In this document: positions 13,737-20,799 of the stretch, piece by piece | How positions within the stretch are numbered: the stretch's first letter is position 1 | Layout of the letters: each line of letters begins with the position of its first letter | Source of the DNA: a virus | IMG/VR virus record: IMGVR_UViG_3300034107_001163 | Location: 1 to 29,994 of that record | Direction: 5' to 3' (one strand) | DNA: 29,994 nt | Translations under genes and position numbers: made by a program | The notes under the pieces: generated by a model | Seen by the model: the letters and a program-made list of their open reading frames with translations, nothing else | Database searches by the model: none | What the model was told of the DNA's origin: nothing

Positions 13737-15455
13737 ATGGCATCATATAATTATTTCAATAACAATGCATCTGAGCAAACCTTTGGTATGCAAAATTCTG
13801 CGGTTGAGAATAAAGGGTTATTCAATAGAATATTAAGAAATCTTTCAAATCATGGAATGAACTATGATGATATGATTATCAGAAACCAAGTTGGTATTGG
13901 TATAAATGAAGATCCATATGCAGCAAAGGGTAACTCAATGTATGATTTCTTCTCACAAAGAGCTGTAGCATCTGTACTTAATAGAAAGTCTATTCCTTAT
14001 TTAGATAAATCATATAATGATAAAAGAAGAATTCTTAGAGAGTATTCTATAAAAGATGAGATTAGAGATTTTGTTAGTCAAGTTGCTGATGAGTGTGTTG
14101 TTTATAATGATGATAGAGACTTTTGTTCACCTAGACCAATTTCAAATGATTACTCACAAGATATAAAAGATAAATACCAACAGTATTTCGAAACTATTTA
14201 TAATAAATATGGTTTCTCTGATAGTATAACTGCTTGGAATATGATTAAAGACTTTTTAGTTGATGGATATGTTGCAATTGAGATCGTTTATGATGATAAG
14301 AAAAAGAACATTATTGCTTTTAATAGATTAAGACCAGAGACTATAGTTCCTGCTTATGAGCCTAATGTTGGTCACTTATGGATTCAGTTTCCTGAAGATC
14401 CACAATTAAGAAGAATATTCTTAGATTCACAAATTGTTTTCGTTTCATATTCTACACAAAATGATTTCTCAGAAACTTCTTATGTTGAGGGTTTAATCAA
14501 ACCTTATAACCAATTGAAAATATTAGAACAAACAAAAATTATGTTTAACATAATTAATGCTACTCTTTATCAAGAGTTCAAAATTCCGATCAAAGGTCTT
14601 TCTAGACAAAAAGCAGAAGAGCAAATTGGTCAACTTATTCATGATTATTCAGAAGAAGTTGAATGGGATGAAACTCTTGGTACATTAACACTTAATGGAT
14701 CTAAACACTTACCTTTCAATAAACAAATATGGTTTCCGGAAGGTGATGCTGGTTCTCCATCTATGGAATTGAAATCACCACAAGGGCACGATTTAAATGA
14801 AGATGGTATGTTGAAATGGTTTCACCAAGCACTTAAAAGAGCTAGTAAAATTCCATTAAATCGTTTCGAAGGTGAGAGTGGGGGTGGTAATTTAGTTACT
14901 GATGCAGCTGAGATGACAAGAGATGAGATTAAGTTCCATAACTTTATTGGTAGATTAAGAGCTAATTTTAGAGAGTTGATTGTTAAACCTATAAAGTTAC
15001 AAATGTTAATTGAATTTCCTGAATTGATAGAAGATGAAATGTTCTTAAATCAAATCGATGTTATATTCTATTCTAATCAAGTATTTGAAGAATGGAAAAA
15101 ATTAGGTAACTTAGAGAAAAAAGCAGGTATCGTCGGTACTTTACTTGGTGTTATGAATGGTGAGAAACCATATTTCCACATTGAGTATATTATGGATCAT
15201 ATATTTAAACTTACTCCTGAAGAAAAAGCAGAAAATCAAAAATACTGGGCGAAAGATGCCAGTGCAATTGGTTCTGGTGTTCCTGGTGAACCTGGTATGG
15301 AAGGTGGTGCTCCTGGTATGGAAGGTGGTGCTCAGGGTGGTGCTCAAATGGGTGCTGAGTCTCCAGTACAGGGCGGTGCTGAGGCTCCTGCACAAGCACA
15401 GGCTCCAGCACAAGGAGGTGCAGAAGCACCGGGTGGTGCTGAATTCGAATTCTAA
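13737..15455 (+). CDS. 20: Portal vertex protein, gp20-like
   Basis: 572 aa (T4 gp20 is 524). The protein forms the ring through which DNA enters and leaves the head. Recognisable features are the conserved central part (MIKDFLVDGYVAIEIVYD, then IIAFNRLRPETIVPAY), the LKWFHQALKRASKIPLNRF segment followed by a Gly-rich turn, and the helix FHNFIGRLRANFRELIVKPI. From about residue 515 a tail absent from T4 is added: Gly/Met/Glu repeats (GMEGGAP), then PAQAQ-type repeats ending EFEF. The same PAQAQ composition appears in the tagged protein at 832. The order portal, then protease-scaffold, then capsid follows T4, but here a minus-strand block interrupts it. Confidence 0.9.
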   Translation: MASYNYFNNNASEQTFGMQNSAVENKGLFNRILRNLSNHGMNYDDMIIRNQVGIGINEDPYAAKGNSMYDFFSQRAVASVLNRKSIPYLDKSYNDKRRILREYSIKDEIRDFVSQVADECVVYNDDRDFCSPRPISNDYSQDIKDKYQQYFETIYNKYGFSDSITAWNMIKDFLVDGYVAIEIVYDDKKKNIIAFNRLRPETIVPAYEPNVGHLWIQFPEDPQLRRIFLDSQIVFVSYSTQNDFSETSYVEGLIKPYNQLKILEQTKIMFNIINATLYQEFKIPIKGLSRQKAEEQIGQLIHDYSEEVEWDETLGTLTLNGSKHLPFNKQIWFPEGDAGSPSMELKSPQGHDLNEDGMLKWFHQALKRASKIPLNRFEGESGGGNLVTDAAEMTRDEIKFHNFIGRLRANFRELIVKPIKLQMLIEFPELIEDEMFLNQIDVIFYSNQVFEEWKKLGNLEKKAGIVGTLLGVMNGEKPYFHIEYIMDHIFKLTPEEKAENQKYWAKDASAIGSGVPGEPGMEGGAPGMEGGAQGGAQMGAESPVQGGAEAPAQAQAPAQGGAEAPGGAEFEF

Positions 15456-15459
15456 GACT

Positions 15460-15651
15460 ATGGGACAATATGATGACTTATTTTATGAGATTTATGATGA
15501 AGTTAATAGTAGCAACCTAAGTGAAGAATTTAATATACAAATTTCCAAAATGGAGTTTCAGGATAAACATAGATATAAATCCATTAAAGAAAAATGGGAA
15601 TATGCGCTTAATAAAATAAAAGAAGATATTCAAAAAAAGCCACTCAATTGA
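15460..15651 (+). CDS. Small acidic protein after portal
   Basis: 63 aa, starting MGQYDDLFYEIYDEV. The ATG lies 4 bases after the portal stop; the same frame continues upstream inside the portal gene but only as an overlap without meaning. It is acidic at the N-terminus and basic at the C-terminus (SIKEKWEYALNKIKEDIQKK). In T4 the small core genes 67 and 68 follow the portal gene, and this occupies the same place, but no sequence match is claimed. Its TGA lies in the centre of the terminator palindrome. Confidence 0.7.
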   Translation: MGQYDDLFYEIYDEVNSSNLSEEFNIQISKMEFQDKHRYKSIKEKWEYALNKIKEDIQKKPLN

Positions 15652-15662
15652 GTGGCTTTTTT
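15633..15662. terminator. Bidirectional terminator shared by convergent genes
   Basis: The palindrome AAAAGCCACT CAATTG AGTGGCTTTT lies in an A-run and T-run. It holds the stop of the plus-strand gene and abuts the stop of the minus-strand gene at 15661. Confidence 0.9.
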
Positions 15663-16107
15663 ATGCTGCTTTATCCAAATTAGGAACATCGATATAAAAG
15701 TAAAAGAAGACATCTTCTTTAAATCTCATATTTATATCAATTTTAATATCTGATTCTATTATATTTCTAAGGATTTCACCATTTTTGGTGTTTAAAACTC
15801 TCCATTTTATTTCTAATTTGTCTATTTTATCACCACTTAAAATAAAACTCATCGACTTTAAAAGAATACAAGTTTTTGTTAGATTTATATCTACCTCATC
15901 ATCTCCTAAAAATCCATATTCGGATATATCATCGATATCAAATTGAATTCTCTTATCATCAAGTAAAGTATTTAATCTTATTTCTCTTTTGAATGATATC
16001 CACTCACTATATCTTGATAAGACCCTTTCAAATTGAGAAAGTGTTTGACCATTTAATGATATTTCTGTGTGATGTTCAACTAGATCCTTTTCAAACAATT
16101 GACCCAT
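15661..16107 (-). CDS. Hypothetical protein downstream of RNase R genes
   Basis: 148 aa, not recognised. It starts MGQLFEKDLVEHHTEISLNG and is acidic, with several beta-like stretches at the end (KEDVFFYFYIDV). Its ATG overlaps the stop of the RNase R C-terminal gene (TAATG), so the genes form one translational unit: endonuclease fragment, RNase R N-part, RNase R C-part, this gene. It may be a partner of the nuclease, but there is no direct evidence. Confidence 0.65.
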   Translation of the reverse strand: MGQLFEKDLVEHHTEISLNGQTLSQFERVLSRYSEWISFKREIRLNTLLDDKRIQFDIDDISEYGFLGDDEVDINLTKTCILLKSMSFILSGDKIDKLEIKWRVLNTKNGEILRNIIESDIKIDINMRFKEDVFFYFYIDVPNLDKAA

Positions 16108-16475
16108 TAGAATTTGGTGAAATTAATTTGTTTTTTAAATAGATCGATCGAATTCACGACTACCTTTATAGGATCACCTAATCTAATTTGCTCACCTAGT
16201 CGACTAATTATTACGAAGTTATCAACATCTAGATTCCATTCACCATTTAATGAATCCATTTTGATCATGCCTTCACATTTGTTCTCAGTTATTTCAACAT
16301 ATAAACCTCTCTCTAATACACCAGTTACGATACCATCAAATACTTGACCTATTTTATCTTGTAGATATTCTGCTTGTTTATATTTTATAGAATCTCTTTG
16401 TGCTTTTGCACTTAATTCCTCTCTTTTAGAGATATGTTTGCAAATTTCTTCTAATTCATTTTTATTAACTTTCAT
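16107..16475 (-). CDS. RNase R C-terminal part: last RNB helices plus S1 domain
   Basis: 122 aa. Residues 9-45 (LEEICKHISKREELSAKAQR, then YKQAEYLQDKIG) align with the closing helices of the RNB domain of RNase R (C-x-H-x-S-x-x-E...A...RD), and residues about 43-122 form an S1 RNA-binding domain (VFDGIVTGVLERGLYVEITE, then the EGMI strand). In ordinary RNase R this is continuous with the catalytic domain. Here it starts with its own ATG one base after the stop of the upstream part, in another frame. Nothing conserved appears missing between the parts, so the two polypeptides probably assemble into one enzyme. Confidence 0.8.
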   Translation of the reverse strand: MKVNKNELEEICKHISKREELSAKAQRDSIKYKQAEYLQDKIGQVFDGIVTGVLERGLYVEITENKCEGMIKMDSLNGEWNLDVDNFVIISRLGEQIRLGDPIKVVVNSIDLFKKQINFTKF

Positions 16476-16476
16476 A

Positions 16477-18015
16477 TTATTTTATTTTTTTTACAGGATA
16501 TCCATCGTTACCAAGAGCGATTGTTAATAACCTCATTGTCAAAATGTCGGAATAGCGCCGAATTGGCGAGGTAAAATGCGTATAGTCCTGAAAATCAAGG
16601 CCATAATGTGCAATTTCCTCAGTAGAATAGTAAGCTTTTTTCATAGATCTAATAACCAATGTGCTTAATATATTTTCTTCAGGAGTATCCTTTATTTTCT
16701 TGATAAGTTTATTTAATTCATCCTTTGTTGTTTCCGGGTCACTTATTTCTAATTCGTGTCCGAAATTAAGAGCAATCCTTTTCAACTGAAGTAATTTTTC
16801 ATCATCTGGCTCTGGGTGTACTCGATTAACACAAGGTAGTTCTTTTGATTTTATGAATTTAGCAACTTCTTTATTAGCAAGTAGCATATATTCTTCAATT
16901 AGTTTATTTGCATCTTTTTGCTCTTTGAAATAAACACCAAGTGGTTTACCATTTTCATCAAGATTGAATTTAACTTCTTTACCACCCATCTCAATAGAAC
17001 CATCTTTGATTCTTTGCTTTCTCATAACTTTTGCAATTTTATCCAATTCTAATATAATTGAATCTGTATCACTACCATCACCACCGTTTTCAATAACTTC
17101 TTGTGCTTGTTCATACGAGTAATCTTTGTCTACATTTATAATTGTTCTACCAAACCATTTTTTTGTTACTTTTCCTTTATCATCAATTCTGAATGTTGCG
17201 GTGTAACATAGTCTATCAGGTCCTGATTTCAAACTACATATACCATTACTCAATCTTTTTGGTAACATAGGTACACATCTATCTACTAAATATACAGAAG
17301 TGCCTCTTTTGTATGCTTCTTTGTCTAATTCGGTTTTTGGAGTTATATAGTGTGTAACATCTGCTATATTTATAGATATAAATCTTTCACCATTTATAAA
17401 CTCTAAACTTAAAGTATCATCCGCATCTTTCGAATCAAATGGATCTATACCGATTGTTGTTACATTTCTAAGATCTTTTCTTTTATCAATTTCTTTTTGT
17501 GATATTATTTCAGATACTAGTTCTGATTCATTTATCACTTCTTGTGGAAAATCAACCGGTAGACCATACTCATACATAATTGCATTCATTTCGGTCTCAT
17601 TCTCACCAACGGTTCCTAGAACTTTTATTATTCTAGCGATTGGAGATTTCATTCCTGGTTCCCATCTTTCAAATTCAACTAAAACTTTTTGATTATTCTC
17701 AGCGATGTGTTTTCCTTTTATATAGAAATCTGCTTTTATTTTTGGATTATCAACAACTACAAATGTATGATCTTTTTTAACTTGTGTTGTTCCGACAAAT
17801 TCGGTCTTAAATCTTTCGATTACTTCGGTTACTTTTGCTTCTAGTTTTTTTTCACCTTGGAATAATACAATTTTAACTTTGTCTAAGTGCAACGCAGTAC
17901 TTGTTCTTTTTTTATGAACAAAGAATTCTTTATTTTCTATTCTAATTGCACCGTTACCTGATGTGGAGAATTCAATTTGTGTTTCGAAAATATCTCCCTC
18001 GTTGTATTTACTCAT
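16477..18015 (-). CDS. rnr: RNase R N-terminal part: cold-shock domains and RNB catalytic core
   Basis: 512 aa from ATG 18015. A start at 18051 is possible, but MSKYNEGDIF is the natural beginning of the first OB domain. Residues about 1-130 hold two cold-shock/OB folds. The RNB core starts near 185: GIDPFDSKDADD supplies the four metal-binding Asp (191, 197, 199, 200) with family spacing. CVPMLPKRLSNGICSL, NRVHPEPDDEKL and YTHFTSPIRRYSD follow. It degrades structured RNA 3' to 5'. The protein stops at VKKIK just after the SPIRRY helix; the rest is encoded by the next gene. It starts within the end of the endonuclease fragment (8-base overlap). Confidence 0.9.
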   Translation of the reverse strand: MSKYNEGDIFETQIEFSTSGNGAIRIENKEFFVHKKRTSTALHLDKVKIVLFQGEKKLEAKVTEVIERFKTEFVGTTQVKKDHTFVVVDNPKIKADFYIKGKHIAENNQKVLVEFERWEPGMKSPIARIIKVLGTVGENETEMNAIMYEYGLPVDFPQEVINESELVSEIISQKEIDKRKDLRNVTTIGIDPFDSKDADDTLSLEFINGERFISINIADVTHYITPKTELDKEAYKRGTSVYLVDRCVPMLPKRLSNGICSLKSGPDRLCYTATFRIDDKGKVTKKWFGRTIINVDKDYSYEQAQEVIENGGDGSDTDSIILELDKIAKVMRKQRIKDGSIEMGGKEVKFNLDENGKPLGVYFKEQKDANKLIEEYMLLANKEVAKFIKSKELPCVNRVHPEPDDEKLLQLKRIALNFGHELEISDPETTKDELNKLIKKIKDTPEENILSTLVIRSMKKAYYSTEEIAHYGLDFQDYTHFTSPIRRYSDILTMRLLTIALGNDGYPVKKIK

Positions 18016-18397
18016 TTTTTTTATTCTTTTTTGAAATATTGTCAACTCCATATTTATCTATTAGAGTTTGTTTCATTTTTGACAACACCTTTTTATTTTG
18101 TATTGGATAATCAACTCCGAAGTTTTTTCTTAGAGTTTCCTTTCTTTTGACTTCGGAGCATTTTCTACAATAGTAGTCACCCCAATTATTATCATATTTT
18201 AAGTAGTTTTTATAGATGACATCTTTCTCTATACCACATCCATCACATTTACATTTTATTTTATAATGTGAGCCTTTTGGTAAAAGTTCTACAGGAATTA
18301 CTATAATTTCACCAATTGTTGTGTCATAACCTAAATCATCATAGTACTGATAATTTGATTCATTGACTTTAATTTCTATTTCTCTTGTTAATATCAT
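18008..18397 (-). CDS. Truncated homing endonuclease (DNA-binding part only)
   Basis: 129 aa. A four-Cys zinc-finger pattern (CKCDGCG at about 57, CRKCSE at about 87) is followed by two of the repeats seen in the intact endonuclease at 6852 (ETLRKNFGVDYPIQNKKVLS, then QTLIDKYGVDNISKK). The protein stops there, with no nuclease domain. Its last 8 bases overlap the RNase R start. It is probably a decayed mobile gene that now forms the head of the RNase R operon; a regulatory role is possible but unsupported. A TTTTTTATATACAATAAG element on the minus strand (18413-18430) may be its promoter. Confidence 0.7.
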   Translation of the reverse strand: MILTREIEIKVNESNYQYYDDLGYDTTIGEIIVIPVELLPKGSHYKIKCKCDGCGIEKDVIYKNYLKYDNNWGDYYCRKCSEVKRKETLRKNFGVDYPIQNKKVLSKMKQTLIDKYGVDNISKKNKKNE

Positions 18398-18473
18398 TTT
18401 TATAAAAAATCCACTACTTATTGTATATAAAAAATTGACTTAGTTTGAAATTATACAAAAATATATTTATCTG

Positions 18474-18527
18474 TAAAAAATCCACCTTAGTAAAAATGCG
18501 GTTAAATAAGGTTTATATATACTCTAT
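18474..18527 (+). promoter_or_regulatory. Promoter region of protease-scaffold gene with inverted repeat
   Basis: TAAAAAATCCA, then the inverted repeat ACCTTA (18484-18489) / TAAGGT (18507-18512) with a 17-base centre, then TTTATATATACTCTAT (18512-18527). The same arrangement, with different stem bases, precedes the major capsid gene. Confidence 0.5.
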
Positions 18528-18547
18528 CACAAAAAATAAATTAATAC

Positions 18548-20716
18548 ATGAAACCAGTTTTAATAGTAGAAAATTCGACTAACTCTCTTATCAGAGAGAA
18601 TAACAGCACTGGTAAGAAGGATTATGTCTTAAATGGTACATTCACTGAATTTAATGTTAAAAACAGAAATGAGAGAATATACACCGCGGATAAATTCCTT
18701 CCTGCTCTACAGGAGATGAATGAAAGAATGAGCAACCTAGGTGTTGTTTATGGTGAGTTTGATCACCCAGATGTTTTTGATACATCACTTTCTCGCGCTT
18801 CTCACGTAATTACAAAAGCTAGTTACGTAAAAGAATCAAATTTAATTGAAGGTGAGATCAGATTATTAAGTACTTATTGGGGAAAAGAAGCGAAGGCGCT
18901 TGTCGATGACAACTGTCCTCTTTTTGTTTCATCAAGAGCTGCTGGTATAACTGAGTCTGACGGTACTGTTTCACTTAAAAAACTTTTCACTTATGACATC
19001 GTTGCGGATCCAGGATTTGCATCAGCGAAAATGAGTATAAAAGCACTTAATGAATCTTTAGGATTCTGTGAAAGCGGTCAAATTGAAAAAAATAACTTTA
19101 GGATATATGAATTATCCGATGAGTCAAAAACAGAAGAATTATTTAACATGAACAAAAATGAGTATGTTACTAAACAACAATTAACTGATTACTCACAGTA
19201 TTTAGTTAAGGAATTGGCATCTACAAAGAAAGAAGTTAAAAGTGCCATCACAAAAGGGAATATGAGCCCTAAAAAATTAGAGCAACTTTTAGAGTATTAT
19301 GATGAGTTGAATAAAACTAACTCACAAGTTGTTAAATATTTAGATTATTTGGCTGAGAAAGTTCAAATAATGGTAAATGAAAACAAGGCTCTTCAAGAAA
19401 CTACTAACAAATTAATCGAACATAACGATTATTTAGCAGAAAACTTAGAGAAAGCAGTTAACTATTCTGAGTACTTAGCAGAAAACTTAGAGAAAAATAT
19501 TGCTTATTCTGAATATGTTGCAGAAAATGTTGATAAAAACATTTCTTATACAGAGTATTTGGCTGAAAATTTAGACAAGAATATTTCTTATTCTGAGTAC
19601 ATCGCTGAAAACTTAGATAAAAACATTGGTTATTCTGAATATTTAGCTGAAAATTTAGACAAGAATATCGCTTATTCTGAGTACATCGCTGAAAGTGTTG
19701 ATAAAAACATCGCTTATTCTGAGTATATCGCTGAAAATTTAGACAAAAACATCGCATATGCTGAGTATATCGCTGAAAACGTTGATAACTCTATTGCTTA
19801 TTCTGAATATTTAGCTGAGCACGTTGAAGGTAATATCGCTTATTCTGAGTACATCGCTGAACATTTAGATGATAACATCGCTTACTCTGAATATATCGCC
19901 GAAAATTTAGATAAAACTATTTCTTATGCAGGTTTAATTACTGAAAAATTAAATGGTGGTAAATTAAATGAATCAGAAGGTGGATATCCATCATTGAATG
20001 CACATGGTTTTGAATCTCACGAAGAGAAAGAAGAGGAATATGCACACGAAGAAGAAGAAGCACACGAAGAAGAAGCACACGAAGGTAATGGTATTGCTGA
20101 GGTAGCACCAGAGCACGCTTATGCACACGAAGATAATGAAGACGAAGAAGAAGATGAAAATTGTGGACCAAATAACTATGAGGTAAACGGGAATTCTGAA
20201 TCAGAATTGTCAGAATCTATTGATAAATTAATCGAAGAAGCTAAAAAACGTAAAGTTTCTGAGACATCAGATTTGAATTTCTTAAAATTCTTATCTAAAT
20301 CACAAGTTGATAGCTATTATGCATTGACAAACGAAGAACAAGATACTGTTAAACTTCACATAAACGAAAGAAGTTACTTCACACAAAAAGAAGTATTATC
20401 ATTGATCTCCGAGTCTTTATCAACTAAAAACGAAACTCTTGAAGAAAGAGTAATCAGATTAATGCCTGAGAACACAAAGGCTATCTGGGATCAGTTAAAT
20501 GAATCAGGTAAAAAATCTATTTTATCACAAGCTAGATTATACCCTGAAGAAGTTTTAATGACTGAATCACAAGTTGAGCATTTCTGGAATACTAGAAATC
20601 TTAAAAAGAATGAATCTACAACTAAAAAGCTAGTTTCTCATGAAGCATTAATCCAAGAGGATAAATTGTCTGATAATGAAGTTTCTGCTATTATGGAAAG
20701 ATTCAAAAACATTTAA
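18548..20716 (+). CDS. 21-22: Prohead protease fused to scaffold protein (gp21-gp22)
   Basis: 722 aa. Residues 1-175 are a prohead serine protease: NGTFTEFNVKNRNERIY, GEFDHP with His73, LFVSSRA with Ser128/129, and YDIVADPGFASA with Asp150/154. Residues 201-722 form the scaffold. Two clear helical regions flank twelve 14-residue repeats (292-459, consensus YSEYIAENLDKNIA), followed by a Glu/His-rich acidic stretch (about 488-540) and a helical C-terminus. In T4 these are separate genes. An in-frame ATG (residue 201, base 19148) could yield a free scaffold, as in lambda-type protease/scaffold genes. LNE at 167-169 and the I/L/V-A-E of each repeat look like prohead protease sites, so self-cutting would release scaffold fragments during maturation. 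Confidence 0.85.
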   Translation: MKPVLIVENSTNSLIRENNSTGKKDYVLNGTFTEFNVKNRNERIYTADKFLPALQEMNERMSNLGVVYGEFDHPDVFDTSLSRASHVITKASYVKESNLIEGEIRLLSTYWGKEAKALVDDNCPLFVSSRAAGITESDGTVSLKKLFTYDIVADPGFASAKMSIKALNESLGFCESGQIEKNNFRIYELSDESKTEELFNMNKNEYVTKQQLTDYSQYLVKELASTKKEVKSAITKGNMSPKKLEQLLEYYDELNKTNSQVVKYLDYLAEKVQIMVNENKALQETTNKLIEHNDYLAENLEKAVNYSEYLAENLEKNIAYSEYVAENVDKNISYTEYLAENLDKNISYSEYIAENLDKNIGYSEYLAENLDKNIAYSEYIAESVDKNIAYSEYIAENLDKNIAYAEYIAENVDNSIAYSEYLAEHVEGNIAYSEYIAEHLDDNIAYSEYIAENLDKTISYAGLITEKLNGGKLNESEGGYPSLNAHGFESHEEKEEEYAHEEEEAHEEEAHEGNGIAEVAPEHAYAHEDNEDEEEDENCGPNNYEVNGNSESELSESIDKLIEEAKKRKVSETSDLNFLKFLSKSQVDSYYALTNEEQDTVKLHINERSYFTQKEVLSLISESLSTKNETLEERVIRLMPENTKAIWDQLNESGKKSILSQARLYPEEVLMTESQVEHFWNTRNLKKNESTTKKLVSHEALIQEDKLSDNEVSAIMERFKNI
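19421..19924 (+). repeat. Twelve 42-bp coding repeats in the scaffold
   Basis: Twelve head-to-tail units of 14 codons, consensus Y-S-E-Y-I-A-E-N-L-D-K-N-I-A. Fourteen residues are two heptads, so the unit fits a continuous coiled coil. Degenerate copies flank the array (one at residue 264, one at 460). Units differ in synonymous bases (ATCGCTTATTCTGAG and variants), so the protein sequence is being maintained. Confidence 0.95.
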
Positions 20717-20720
20717 TCTA

Positions 20721-20772
20721 TAAAAAATCCAATCTTGTGAAAACGAGTAAAATAAAGATTATATATAGAATA
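20721..20772 (+). promoter_or_regulatory. Promoter region of major capsid gene with inverted repeat
   Basis: TAAAAAATCCA, then AATCTT (20731-20736) / AAGATT (20755-20760) with an 18-base centre, then TTATATATAGAATA. The layout copies that before the protease-scaffold gene. Confidence 0.5.
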
Positions 20773-20799
20773 TTAAAAAAAAAATAAAAAAAATAAATT

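Noticed and set aside
15141-15468. Minus-strand and plus-strand alternative frames in the portal tail
   Set aside because: They arise from the Gly/Ala repeats of the portal gene. Only the part from 15460 on the plus strand is a separate gene.
16470-16500. Programmed frameshift joining the RNase R parts at the A8 run
   Set aside because: Both alternative frames meet stop codons at once; the second part has its own ATG, so reinitiation is the simpler reading.
19421-19924. 42-bp tandem repeats considered as a CRISPR array
   Set aside because: Units are contiguous without spacers and encode a continuous protein frame.
19458-20171. Minus-strand frames opposite the scaffold repeats and acidic stretch
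   Set aside because: They are composition artefacts of the 42-bp repeats, rich in Cys, Gln and Leu, with no support.
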